A stretch of DNA of 42,440 bases, taken from NCBI GenBank assembly GCA_018242185.1, contig JAFECK010000011.1, positions 1 to 42,440 of the forward strand, in the 5' to 3' direction. This DNA is from Pseudomonadota bacterium (GTDB lineage Bacteria; Pseudomonadota; Alphaproteobacteria; Rickettsiales; Midichloriaceae). Both the position numbers and the translations under genes were made by a program. Of the stretch, positions 7,980 through 16,362 are shown in pieces. Under the pieces are notes generated by a model. The model was not told the origin of the DNA and did not search any database. It saw only the letters and a program-made list of their open reading frames with translations. Position 1 is the stretch's first letter. Each line of letters begins with the position of its first letter.

Positions 7980-8750
7980 TTATTGCTTACTACCTGGGAT
8001 CTTCTTTCCGTAAGCCTCGTTAAAGATGCACAATACGTCAGGGCCATGCCTAAAGGTGAACTTTTCGGCTACCCGCTCAACCACCATATACCCGCCTTGG
8101 ATGCGGAAGTTGACTAAAGATTCCCTCTGACCAGAGTTCACCAGGAATACAGCTGGCAGCTCAGCATTAATATCACGGAATTTGAAGAAGGTAAACTCTC
8201 CATCATCAAACACTTGTAATGGTTCCATGTACTTTGCTTCACCGCTGATAGTGTATTGGAAATTATACCGCTCTGGATGAGTCAAGTCTGGAGCTGCATC
8301 CACCGACATTTGCCTGATTGAGTTGAAAGTCTGATCCTCTGGATAGACAAACTTAACTATAAAGGATAGATCTGTATCTTTCACGCCTTTTGCTTCTTCA
8401 GCGTGCATTTCGAAGAAATACATTCTTTTATTGGTGATAACAGTCATATTGGTTGTAGCATCACTTTCCACAGGTTTGAGGAAAATACGGTTGCCGGCTG
8501 GCACTAGCTGCCAAGGGGTCGGGGTGCCCATAGAGATTGTTTGTATCACCTCATCAATACCAAACTCTATAATTGACTGATAGGTATAATGCCCAACGAA
8601 TTTGAATACTGTGTTTGGCATATAGTTGATTACCTTAATCCTCTGCTCTCCACCAAGCGGGCGCGGGCTAGAACCAGCAAGCGCTTCAGACGCGCAAATC
8701 TGGCCTACGAGCGCAGAACATATAAGCATTACACCGACTATTCTCTTCAT
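7980..8750 (-). CDS. virB9: type IV secretion protein VirB9 (CagX/TrbG family)
   Basis: VirB9 forms the periplasmic/outer-membrane ring of P-type type IV secretion systems together with VirB7 and VirB10. The 256-residue protein has a signal peptide of about 25 residues ending near EALAG. The N-terminal domain begins IKVINYMPNTVFKF and contains GTPTPWQLVPAGNRIFLKP. The C-terminal beta domain contains FNYTISG-like and FDDGEFTFFKF segments and ends with the conserved GYMVVERVAEKFTFRHG. Length is normal for the family. AGG lies seven bases before the ATG. It follows virB8 after 16 bases and precedes ruvA by 22. virB10, virB11 and virD4, which often follow in this cluster, are absent here. Confidence 0.93.
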   Translation of the reverse strand: MKRIVGVMLICSALVGQICASEALAGSSPRPLGGEQRIKVINYMPNTVFKFVGHYTYQSIIEFGIDEVIQTISMGTPTPWQLVPAGNRIFLKPVESDATTNMTVITNKRMYFFEMHAEEAKGVKDTDLSFIVKFVYPEDQTFNSIRQMSVDAAPDLTHPERYNFQYTISGEAKYMEPLQVFDDGEFTFFKFRDINAELPAVFLVNSGQRESLVNFRIQGGYMVVERVAEKFTFRHGPDVLCIFNEAYGKKIPGSKQ

Positions 8751-8766
8751 ACATCAACCTAATAAA

Positions 8767-9471
8767 TTATTGAATTTGCTCTACATTATATTTGGTTACC
8801 GCAAACTGCAATTTAATTTTTTCATCAGTAATTGCATCTAGATCTGTCATACTTAAATCTAGGTTTGCTTGCCATTTAGTGAGTATAGCGCCATTACTTC
8901 TATTCTCTTTGGCATCGTATAGTATAGCGACAGAGACTGGCACATTATCTAACATCTTGAGCTTTACATCTGTAATGATTATATCTCTCTTGATTTGCAT
9001 TTTGTATATCACCTGGGGGCTGTTTGGATTATTTGGGTCCACTTCGTACTGGTAATTGGCATATACACCTCTGGTGGACATTGACCTAATACGGTTTATT
9101 TTCGCATCCCATTCTTCAGAATTTAATAAATATGGGTTATAGCTCTCACGATCTTGCACATATTTACTAGCTAAATATCTAGCTACAGATATGCTCACTG
9201 GCTCCATTCCTGAGGCTAAGCGTTTGATCTGTACATATGACTTAACACTATCACTAAAAAAAATCGGAAACGGGTAGCGCTCTACCCAATACCCACTCAA
9301 TGTGATGCCGATGACTATATATGTGGAAAACATTGCAATAAGTGCTAACACGCCAATAATAAAACGCTCAGTATAGATCTGAGTATAAGTGTATAGGTGC
9401 CACTTTCTAGCTTCTGAGAAATACTCACCACTCTGGACACTATGAGATATAGAACGCGAGCCACTTTCCAT
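8767..9471 (-). CDS. virB8: type IV secretion inner-membrane protein VirB8
   Basis: VirB8 is a bitopic inner-membrane assembly factor of P-type T4SS. The 234-residue protein has a short cytoplasmic N-terminus, one transmembrane helix at about 36-58, and a periplasmic NTF2-like domain (PYLLNSEEWDAKINRI, then strand-rich sequence to the end). The start at 9471 follows a run of five G (GGGGGAAA) and gives the usual short N-terminus; an upstream in-frame start lacks such support. It is the first gene of the leftward unit. Its upstream region is shared with divergent pilT. Rickettsiales often carry several virB8 and virB9 copies at separate loci, and this could be one of them. Confidence 0.92.
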   Translation of the reverse strand: MESGSRSISHSVQSGEYFSEARKWHLYTYTQIYTERFIIGVLALIAMFSTYIVIGITLSGYWVERYPFPIFFSDSVKSYVQIKRLASGMEPVSISVARYLASKYVQDRESYNPYLLNSEEWDAKINRIRSMSTRGVYANYQYEVDPNNPNSPQVIYKMQIKRDIIITDVKLKMLDNVPVSVAILYDAKENRSNGAILTKWQANLDLSMTDLDAITDEKIKLQFAVTKYNVEQIQ

Positions 9472-9636
9472 TTTTCCCCCATTTATATAAATAGCTAACC
9501 CAGCACACGGCATGGATTAACGCTACCTAAAGAGAGTACGAACTTTTTTAATATAGTGCAATCGAAAACTATGCACAGTAAGTGTTTATTAACTAATTAA
9601 TAATAGTATAGCTGAGAACGCATATTGGTTAATGCA

Positions 9637-10761
9637 ATGGATCTAATGAGTTTGGTAAATCATGCTAGAGAGCATAACGCTTCGGATATACATATTTCTT
9701 CTAATCATCCGCCAATGCTAAGGGTCATGGGTGATATATCATATCTAAACGTACCACCGTTGACGCAAAATGATGTCATGCAAATCCTCAAATCATCTTT
9801 TAATGATGCGCAAATGGAGCGTTATCAGCGAGATTTTGAGCTAGATTCATCGATCGAGGTAGGTAAGAATCTTTATAGGGTAAACGCTTATTACACCAAT
9901 AATGGGCCGAGTATTGCGTTGCGGGTGATCCCAGAGCATATCATGACCTTAGGAGAATTAAAAATTCCTGCGATTGTTGAACAGTTTGCTTCTATGACCA
10001 GGGGTCTCATTCTGGTTACAGGTCCCTGCGGTAGTGGTAAAAGTACTACTCTTGCGGCTATTATCAATTATATAAACCGTAATTTTAGCAGACATATAAT
10101 AACGGTCGAAGATCCCATAGAATACCGTTTTCAGTCAGAAAAATCATTAGTTAATCAGCGAGAAATAGACACCCACACAAAGTCATTTAGTCAGGCATTA
10201 CGTAGTGCATTGCGTGAAGACCCTGACATAATAATGCTAGGTGAATTAAGAGATTTAGAGACAATCCAGCTAGCCTTGACTGCAGCGGAAACTGGTCACC
10301 TTGTGTTAAGTACCTTGCACACTAGTTCTGCGCCGAAAACTATAGATAGGATAATTGACGTGTTCCCTAGTGCAGATAAACCACTGATTAGAACTATGTT
10401 GGCGAGTTCGCTTGAAGGTATAATATCGCAGGCGCTTATACCAAAGGTAGACCATAAATCAAGGGTAGCGACTTATGAAATCCTAGTGGCAACGCAAGGT
10501 ATACGCAACTTAATTAGGGAAAATAAGGTACATCAGATTACTTCGATGATGGAAATCGGCAGTAAATACGGGATGATGCTGATGTCGCAACACTTAAAAA
10601 AACTTGAGGCTGAAGGAGTGATTAATGAAGCAATCGCTAAAGAGCTGTTTATCGAGAGTTTGGATGAGAATCATAAAGAGGGGGGCAGGCTGCAAATAGA
10701 TGTTACGCCTAAGTCAAAAAATAACGTCAATAATACTTACGCGGATGATTCGCAGTTTTAA
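9637..10761 (+). CDS. pilT: PilT-type pilus retraction ATPase
   Basis: PilT is a hexameric secretion-superfamily ATPase that retracts type IV pili. The 374-residue protein has the PilT N-terminal domain (NASDIHISSNHPPMLRVMGD) and Walker A GPCGSGKST. The Asp box and Walker B are DPDIIMLGELRDLETI, the His box is HLVLSTLHTSSAPKT, and the C-terminal signature is GIRNLIRENKVHQ. All parts look intact. I chose the ATG at 9637 because the protein then begins MDLMSLVNHA like other PilTs; a TTG four codons earlier is possible. No clear ribosome site is visible. No other pilus gene is in the window. The C-terminal ~30 residues are polar and variable. Confidence 0.92.
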   Translation: MDLMSLVNHAREHNASDIHISSNHPPMLRVMGDISYLNVPPLTQNDVMQILKSSFNDAQMERYQRDFELDSSIEVGKNLYRVNAYYTNNGPSIALRVIPEHIMTLGELKIPAIVEQFASMTRGLILVTGPCGSGKSTTLAAIINYINRNFSRHIITVEDPIEYRFQSEKSLVNQREIDTHTKSFSQALRSALREDPDIIMLGELRDLETIQLALTAAETGHLVLSTLHTSSAPKTIDRIIDVFPSADKPLIRTMLASSLEGIISQALIPKVDHKSRVATYEILVATQGIRNLIRENKVHQITSMMEIGSKYGMMLMSQHLKKLEAEGVINEAIAKELFIESLDENHKEGGRLQIDVTPKSKNNVNNTYADDSQF

Positions 10762-10817
10762 GTGAGATTCCGTTAGTTTATAAACCATGAAAAGCCACTA
10801 CATATTGCGATACTTTT

Positions 10818-11735
10818 ATGAATGCACAAAAAAAATCGGATAAATCTAAGATTGCACGTTTACCTGATCGTTTGAGCATATTCCTAGGTGTATGGGTCAC
10901 AGTTATATTTGCGGTATTAGAGGTTATTTCTACCTTAAACTCAACTGTTTCTACTGCAGCTATAGGTTTCATGTTTCTCCCAATTGCTGCCGGTATTGTT
11001 TTTATAGCTGCTGGATTTTTTGGTTTCTTACTTGGTATTGTAATCCGGGGAGTTCTGGATCGCCAATATGGGTATGATCTCAGTTTTTTTTCGTCCCTTT
11101 GCCTGATATCATTGCTCTTGTTCTATTCCCTACCTTTTGCAGTAGAACTTAGCTCTACCTACCGCAAAGTAAATAAGATCAATATGATGAATTCACAAGA
11201 GCTGGAAGAAGCATTTGCTAATCTGCCGATCACTTCATACTACGGTTATGATATTTTTTTGATTGCTGCTATCGCGCAAAATAGCGATGCAAGCGGTGAA
11301 TTACTTGATAAAATCGCTCACCTTAATCACCCAAGATTGGACGAACGATTAGGCAGTATCATTGATTTGACAGGGAAAAATCGCAAAGGCTATGCGGCAA
11401 TACGTTTGGTAGAGATGAATCCTAATGTAACTCTGGATACGTTGCAATACCTGACAGATTCTAATAATTATTATGTCCTTGGTGATATAGCTGGTAACCC
11501 TAGATTGCCAGAGAAATATTTGCGCAAGTTATATGCGAGATCACAGAATCATCAGGAAGGATATCTGATCGAATGGGGCTTGGCCGCAAACCCAAGCACT
11601 CCGCTTGATATACTGCGAGAGTTGTCTAAGAAAGCAAATCGTGAGAAATTGTTTGATGCACTGCAAGCGTCGTTGAATATGAATCCTAACGCTCCACCAG
11701 ATATCAAAAAACCAGCATTTACTAATAATCAATAA
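10818..11735 (+). CDS. membrane protein with LRV-like helical repeats
   Basis: This 305-residue protein has three hydrophobic segments near the N-terminus (about 22-45, 48-78 and 88-110), so it is membrane-anchored. The remaining part carries short helical repeats with an N-P-x-x-x-L-x-x-L pattern: [36 protein letters not shown] and NPNAPPDI, spaced about 25-40 residues. This wording resembles leucine-rich-repeat-variant (LRV) repeats, often protein-binding; the assignment is by eye. It runs rightward 56 bases after pilT and overlaps the end of convergent sdhA by 7 bases, leaving no room for a terminator between them. Function is unknown. Confidence 0.8.
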   Translation: MNAQKKSDKSKIARLPDRLSIFLGVWVTVIFAVLEVISTLNSTVSTAAIGFMFLPIAAGIVFIAAGFFGFLLGIVIRGVLDRQYGYDLSFFSSLCLISLLLFYSLPFAVELSSTYRKVNKINMMNSQELEEAFANLPITSYYGYDIFLIAAIAQNSDASGELLDKIAHLNHPRLDERLGSIIDLTGKNRKGYAAIRLVEMNPNVTLDTLQYLTDSNNYYVLGDIAGNPRLPEKYLRKLYARSQNHQEGYLIEWGLAANPSTPLDILRELSKKANREKLFDALQASLNMNPNAPPDIKKPAFTNNQ

Positions 11736-13513
11736 ACCCGTTTTTTCAACGGTACAGGCGCTACTTGATCATCTAGTGTGGTCATAGTAACTGGGCGGTA
11801 GTCTATCTTACTGTTGCCCGCATCATCTAGCCAAATCAGGGTATGTTTGAGCCATTTCTTATCGTCGCGCTCTGGGTAATCCTCCCTAGCATGTGCGCCT
11901 CGGCTTTCTTTGCGGTTGAGCGCGCTCACAATAGTGGCCAGCGCCTGAGCTCGCAAATTATCTAGTTCTAGGGCTTCTACTAGATCAGTGTTCCAGATCA
12001 AACCGCGATCTTTGATAGCAAGCTTGTTAAAACTGCCATATACCTCAGTCATCTTCTGCACCCCAGCGGCCATACTTTCCTCAGTTCTAAATACTGCTGC
12101 GTGCTTTTGCATGGTACGTTGCATCTCAAGCCTAAGATGTGAGGTATGTGAGGTGCCGTTTGCATGACGTATCGTATCAAATCGCTCGATTGCTTTATCC
12201 GCTACATCACTTGCCAGTGGCTTATGTGGGCTATGAGGTTTCAGGATGCGGCCAGCTTGTTCTGCTGCTGCCCTACCAAACACCACAAGATCAAGCAACG
12301 AGTTTGATCCTAGACGGTTGGCGCCATGAACTGAAATGCAGGCAGCTTCCCCCACAGCCATGAGGCCAGGCACCACTTCCATCTTATTATCTTTTTTAGT
12401 TAGCACTTCTGTGTGGATATTAGTTGGAACTCCACCCATGTTATAATGTACGGTTGGTTGGACTGGTATTGGCTCTTTAGTGACGTCTACCCCAGCAAAA
12501 ATCTTCGCTGTTTCAGCAATCCCTGGTAAACGTTCGTGTATTACCTTTGGGTCAAGGTGCGAGAGTACAAGATGCACATAATCTTTGTGTGGCCCGCAAC
12601 CACGTCCTTCTATAATCTCCATGGTCATTGCGCGGCTCACTACATCACGTGAAGCTAAGTCCTTAGCAGTGGGTGCATAGCGTTCCATAAACCGCTCACC
12701 ATTAGCATTCACTAAATATCCGCCTTCTCCACGTACACCTTCTGTGATTAAGCACCCGGCTCCATATACTCCAGTTGGGTGAAACTGAACAAACTCCATA
12801 TCTTGCAACGGCAACCCTGCACGTAATACCATGGCACTACCATCTCCGGTGCAAGTGTGCGCTGAAGTTGCGGAAAAATAGGCCCTACCATATCCGCCAG
12901 TTGCTAAAATTACTAGATGTGCCTTAAATCTGTGTATACTGCCATCTTCTAAACAATATGCCACAACTCCTCGGCACTCGCCGTCTTGCATCATTAGGTC
13001 TATTGCAAAGTACTCGATAAAGAACTCTGCATTATGCTTTAAGGACTGCTGGTATAATGTGTGTAGTATAGCATGCCCCGTTCGGTCTGCAGCAGCACAG
13101 GTGCGTTGCGCTGCTTTCCCTTCGCCATAATGCGTTGTCATGCCGCCGAATGGCCGTTGATAAATCTTCCCCTCTGCAGTGCGTGAAAATGGTACGCCAT
13201 AATGCTCTAGCTCGATTATCGCTTCAGGAGCTTGTTGACACATATACTGAATAGCATCTTGATCGCCCAGCCAATCTGAGCCCTTGACGGTATCATACAT
13301 GTGCCAGCGCCAGTCATCCTCACCCATATTGCCGAGAGCGCCACTAATGCCTCCTTGTGCAGCAACAGTATGGCTGCGGGTGGGAAATAACTTCGTGACG
13401 CACGCTGTCTTTAATCCTTTTTCTACAGTGCCAAGAGCAGCTCGCAGACCGGCTCCGCCAGCACCGACGACAACGACATCGTATTCATGATCAATAATTT
13501 TATAATTTTTCAT
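11729..13513 (-). CDS. sdhA: succinate dehydrogenase flavoprotein subunit SdhA
   Basis: SdhA oxidises succinate to fumarate in the TCA cycle and passes electrons to the SdhB iron-sulfur subunit. The 594-residue protein has the FAD-binding [12 protein letters not shown], the covalent FAD histidine region [17 protein letters not shown], the active-site [20 protein letters not shown], and the C-terminal [17 protein letters not shown] typical of the family. Length is normal. Its ATG overlaps the sdhD stop by 4 bases (ATGA), showing translational coupling. No sdhB follows; the next gene is on the opposite strand and overlaps its end. Confidence 0.97.
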   Translation of the reverse strand: MKNYKIIDHEYDVVVVGAGGAGLRAALGTVEKGLKTACVTKLFPTRSHTVAAQGGISGALGNMGEDDWRWHMYDTVKGSDWLGDQDAIQYMCQQAPEAIIELEHYGVPFSRTAEGKIYQRPFGGMTTHYGEGKAAQRTCAAADRTGHAILHTLYQQSLKHNAEFFIEYFAIDLMMQDGECRGVVAYCLEDGSIHRFKAHLVILATGGYGRAYFSATSAHTCTGDGSAMVLRAGLPLQDMEFVQFHPTGVYGAGCLITEGVRGEGGYLVNANGERFMERYAPTAKDLASRDVVSRAMTMEIIEGRGCGPHKDYVHLVLSHLDPKVIHERLPGIAETAKIFAGVDVTKEPIPVQPTVHYNMGGVPTNIHTEVLTKKDNKMEVVPGLMAVGEAACISVHGANRLGSNSLLDLVVFGRAAAEQAGRILKPHSPHKPLASDVADKAIERFDTIRHANGTSHTSHLRLEMQRTMQKHAAVFRTEESMAAGVQKMTEVYGSFNKLAIKDRGLIWNTDLVEALELDNLRAQALATIVSALNRKESRGAHAREDYPERDDKKWLKHTLIWLDDAGNSKIDYRPVTMTTLDDQVAPVPLKKRVY

Positions 13514-13911
13514 ATGCCAGGTAACCTAAGAATAAAAAATAGATGAAGGGTGAGGGCTGCTACAATAGAACTTAACGCCGTTATTACGCAAAGAAAATAA
13601 AGCGTGAGCAACAATGTAGCGCGCAGCAATTCGTATTTGACGTAATCTTCTATAATCATACGTATGCCTATCATGCCATGAGCCATGCCCCATATGGTCA
13701 TTAAGATCATTGCAACTAAATGTGCTGGTGAAGAAATAAACTCCACCATTTTCTCATTTGATGAGCGCATCAAGATGATTATAGATACTACAAACCATAC
13801 AGAAAGTGGTATGAGAGCAAGTGCGGTAACCCTTTGTATAATGTGTTGGTAAGCGCCAGATCGCGCAGAGCCTAACCCTTGTATTTTTGCTGTGTCTGAA
13901 CGATATTCCAT
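13510..13911 (-). CDS. sdhD: succinate dehydrogenase membrane anchor subunit SdhD
   Basis: SdhD and SdhC form the heme- and quinone-binding membrane anchor of complex II. The 133-residue protein has three hydrophobic helices (about 31-48, 63-83 and 98-122). The family pattern includes [20 protein letters not shown] and [14 protein letters not shown], where the histidine and arginine lie at the heme and quinone region. The start MEYRSDTAK at 13911 gives a family-like N-terminus and shares one base with the sdhC stop (TAATG). It overlaps sdhA by 4 bases. Confidence 0.93.
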   Translation of the reverse strand: MEYRSDTAKIQGLGSARSGAYQHIIQRVTALALIPLSVWFVVSIIILMRSSNEKMVEFISSPAHLVAMILMTIWGMAHGMIGIRMIIEDYVKYELLRATLLLTLYFLCVITALSSIVAALTLHLFFILRLPGI

Positions 13912-14309
13912 TATATACCTCCTACAGAAAGCGCTATGCACCAAGATGCTATAGCAAGTATTAGCGACGCAATGACCGCAAACCAGCCAGACCAATTGAC
14001 GGTTTTTAGCTCAAACCCCAGTCCTACATCAAGAAATAAGTGGCGTATGCCAGTGCATAGGTGAAAAAACAAGGCGTAGCTCCATAGTATTATGACGCCC
14101 ATGCCAATATCTGTAGAAGCTGCCCGCCATAATAAAGATTGTTGTGGGTTAGTGCTGTATGTCATATACACGATCCACCATAGTATGACGACAAAGCCTA
14201 TAAACAGAGCGAATCCTGAGATGCGGTGCAGTATCGATAGCGCCGTGGTTATCTGTGGTTTATATATGGAAAGATGTGGCGATATAGGCCTATTTTGCTC
14301 GTGTATCAT
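13911..14309 (-). CDS. sdhC: succinate dehydrogenase cytochrome b556 subunit SdhC
   Basis: This 132-residue anchor subunit begins with the conserved RPISPHLSIYKPQI and continues with SILHRISGFAL, which holds the quinone-site Ser and Arg. The heme-ligand histidine region is HLCTGIRHLFLDVG. Three transmembrane helices are visible at about 29-50, 65-87 and 107-130. It is the first gene of the sdhCDA unit. The 5' region contains a perfect 7-bp inverted repeat and a TTAA-N7-TTAA motif. Confidence 0.95.
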   Translation of the reverse strand: MIHEQNRPISPHLSIYKPQITTALSILHRISGFALFIGFVVILWWIVYMTYSTNPQQSLLWRAASTDIGMGVIILWSYALFFHLCTGIRHLFLDVGLGFELKTVNWSGWFAVIASLILAIASWCIALSVGGI

Positions 14310-14332
14310 GGTTTAGTACTTCCCAAATAAAG

Positions 14333-14347
14333 TTAATGATTAATTAA
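14333..14347. promoter_or_regulatory. TTAA-N7-TTAA motif, possible CtrA-type site
   Basis: TTAA at 14333-14336 and TTAA at 14344-14347 are spaced by seven bases, the spacing of the alphaproteobacterial CtrA recognition motif. It lies 24 bases upstream of sdhC. In an AT-rich intergenic region this can occur by chance; a second instance lies at 33712-33726. Confidence 0.25.
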
Positions 14348-14354
14348 TATGCTA

Positions 14355-14377
14355 TTGCCATGTAGTATTGATGGCAA
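14355..14377. promoter_or_regulatory. perfect inverted repeat, possible operator
   Basis: TTGCCAT (14355-14361) and ATGGCAA (14371-14377) are exact reverse complements separated by nine bases. The dyad lies between divergent sdhC and the gene at 14560. Its centre-to-centre distance (16 bases) suits binding by a dimeric regulator. No binding protein can be named. Confidence 0.5.
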
Positions 14378-14471
14378 CCAATATTTGCGCTGATACTGTA
14401 ATTACTTGAAAGGCTTGTAATGGGGAAATTTCGGTAGTCAATGCATTAAAAATATAAAACACATCTATAGT

Positions 14472-14500
14472 TTGACTATTAATACATATTGGCATATAAT
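14472..14500 (+). promoter_or_regulatory. near-consensus sigma-70 promoter
   Basis: TTGACT (14472-14477) and TATAAT (14495-14500) are separated by exactly 17 bases, 59 bases before the start at 14560. Eleven of twelve positions match consensus, making this one of the best promoters in the window and suggesting strong expression of the small membrane protein. Confidence 0.8.
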
Positions 14501-14559
14501 ACGCATACGTAGTCCACACAAACAAAGGCTAGGTTGTTAATTTATAAATGGAGTTCGGT

Positions 14560-15099
14560 ATGAAATTGAAAAAATTTACGGGGGCGTTGTTTTTTTTAAA
14601 TGGGGTTGCAGCGTTTGCGCCAGCAATATCTGATGTTGTGGCGGCATCAAATGCAAATCCTGCGTTTATTTCAGCATACACTGCATGTGGTGGCCTATTG
14701 GCTGCGGCTGCGGTTGCTGGGATAGGATATTTGATTGCTCATAATACAAACGAGGACCAAGGAAAGATGTCTTACATTCCGATGTGCCTTGCAATAGGGC
14801 TAGCTGCTATAGCAGCTGTAGGCTTAATTTTTACAAGTATAGCTGCAGGGCTTTCTACATATGCCCTGCCGGCTGCATTGCCTAATACACTTAGCGGCAT
14901 GCTTCTGATGCAAGCAGGTGTTGCGCAAAGCGCGCTTGTTGGCCAAGAAGTATGGGGCGTGACCGCTGGTTTCTTATGTGCTGCAGCTGTGTGTTTGAGC
15001 ATAGCAGCGGTAATCTTTAACGGGAAAGATTGGCAATGCTGCGTCAGAAATGATGATTCAGGCTTTAATGAACAATATCGTGACATGAAGAAGATGTAG
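14560..15099 (+). CDS. hypothetical small four-helix membrane protein
   Basis: This 179-residue protein is rich in alanine and hydrophobic residues. It has about four membrane segments (near 5-27, 37-60, 76-101 and 132-154), followed by a polar tail with a CC pair and an acidic, Met/Lys end. The start at 14560 is chosen because GGAG lies six bases before it; the ATG four codons upstream overlaps that ribosome site. The first segment could act as a signal peptide. I do not recognise a family. A near-consensus promoter precedes it, and it is divergent from sdhCDA. Confidence 0.75.
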   Translation: MKLKKFTGALFFLNGVAAFAPAISDVVAASNANPAFISAYTACGGLLAAAAVAGIGYLIAHNTNEDQGKMSYIPMCLAIGLAAIAAVGLIFTSIAAGLSTYALPAALPNTLSGMLLMQAGVAQSALVGQEVWGVTAGFLCAAAVCLSIAAVIFNGKDWQCCVRNDDSGFNEQYRDMKKM

Positions 15100-15222
15100 T
15101 ATAGAAAGCGTATTACTGAGTCGAGAACTATCCGCATTATATGCTAAAATCTTCTTTTCATGGAACGCTTTAATCTGTATACTCGTCTTATACCAAGTTT
15201 CGCAAATGGTGAAGTTACGGGC

Positions 15223-15300
15223 TTGTCATTCCGGCGCAGGCTGGAATCGGAATAACAGCTATGGTGCCGGACATTTCAGGTCTTAGCCGTGGTATGACAA
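15223..15300. repeat. 78-bp palindromic repeat element
   Basis: Terminal TTGTCAT (15223-15229) and ATGACAA (15294-15300) are exact inverted copies. Just inside the left end, ATTCCGGC-GCAG-GCTGGAAT can form an 8-bp stem with one G-T pair. Elements with TTGTCATTCC ends and a GCGCAGGC core are familiar as dispersed intergenic repeats in Rickettsiales and other alphaproteobacteria (from memory). It occupies the gap between 15100 and 15362, where no gene is seen. Confidence 0.7.
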
Positions 15301-15362
15301 AACACGTTTTACCTTAGTTAAATTCGGGAATTGGTACTGCAAGCTAGTATAACGAGGATAAG

Positions 15363-16358
15363 ATGTCGGCGAATGAAAGAATGACTAAGCAGCATGATGC
15401 TAAAATGGTTGGGCATGGCGAGGAGATAGAGCGCGTTATCAGCGCTAAAAGCTCTGGACGTATGCATCACGCTTGGTTGATCAGCGGCCCTCAAGGTGTG
15501 GGCAAAAGTATGTTCGCCAAACAATTCGCTAAGTGGCTGCTGCAAAGGGGGCCCGAAGATAGTTCGGCCACAGTGTTCAGTTATCCAGAGAATGATCCAG
15601 GCGCCCACAAAGTGCAGGCACTGACACATCCAGATTTTATGTTGATAGATAGTGGCGCTGATCTGCTAGATGTGGGTAAAAGTAATGGTACTATTGTGGT
15701 CGACGAAGTGCGAGCGGCTAGTAGTTTTTCTCATAAAATGCCAGTGGAATCGCATTATCGCGTGTTGATTGTCGATAGTATTGATGAAATGAACTTTAAC
15801 GCATCTAACGCCTTGTTGAAGGTGCTCGAGGAGCCACCGGAAAATATGGTATTGATCTTGCTCAACCATGCGCCAGGCAAGGTGTTACCTACTATACGTT
15901 CCCGTTGCTACCAGTTGAAGCTAAATCCGTTAAGCTTTGAGGAATTCAGGCGTGTGTTGCTGCGTGATCATGCTTTGAGCACTATAGATCTGGAGAAGCT
16001 CTATAAGATTACCGCCGGCGCCCCTGGTATGGCTCTGGAGGCTATATCACTGCACCTGCTGCCAACGTTGAGTAAATTGCCGCAAGTTCTACAGTCCAAC
16101 GATATTGAAGCTTGGCGCGAGCTTATTGCTTTATGTAAAAAACACCAATCTTCTATCACTTCTATCGCTGATTTACTGTTGTCCACTCTACGTATCGAAA
16201 TTAGCGAAATAGCAGCGCATAATCTAGAGTGCGCTCATACAATGCTCCAATCACTGATGGCTATAGAGCAGGCGTTTGTTAATGCCAAAAAATCGCACCT
16301 TGACCTGGAATCAGCGCTGCTTGCCGCATTCAATAATGCTGCACTATTTGCTAGGTAA
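15363..16358 (+). CDS. holB: DNA polymerase III delta' subunit (clamp loader)
   Basis: HolB is part of the clamp loader that places the beta sliding clamp at primed sites. The 331-residue protein has the AAA+ P-loop GPQGVGKSMFAKQFAKWL, a central IVDSIDEMNFNASNALLKVLEEPPE segment, and the sensor-1/SRC region HAPGKVLPTIRSRCYQL. The C-terminal collar is weakly conserved, as usual. GAGG sits seven bases before the ATG. The common partner tmk is not upstream here; a palindromic repeat is. The next gene begins 4 bases after its stop. Confidence 0.93.
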   Translation: MSANERMTKQHDAKMVGHGEEIERVISAKSSGRMHHAWLISGPQGVGKSMFAKQFAKWLLQRGPEDSSATVFSYPENDPGAHKVQALTHPDFMLIDSGADLLDVGKSNGTIVVDEVRAASSFSHKMPVESHYRVLIVDSIDEMNFNASNALLKVLEEPPENMVLILLNHAPGKVLPTIRSRCYQLKLNPLSFEEFRRVLLRDHALSTIDLEKLYKITAGAPGMALEAISLHLLPTLSKLPQVLQSNDIEAWRELIALCKKHQSSITSIADLLLSTLRIEISEIAAHNLECAHTMLQSLMAIEQAFVNAKKSHLDLESALLAAFNNAALFAR

Positions 16359-16362
16359 TATG

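Noticed and set aside
9556-9576. Inverted repeat GTGCA/TGCAC between virB8 and pilT
   Set aside because: Only 5-bp arms with an 11-base spacer; expected by chance.
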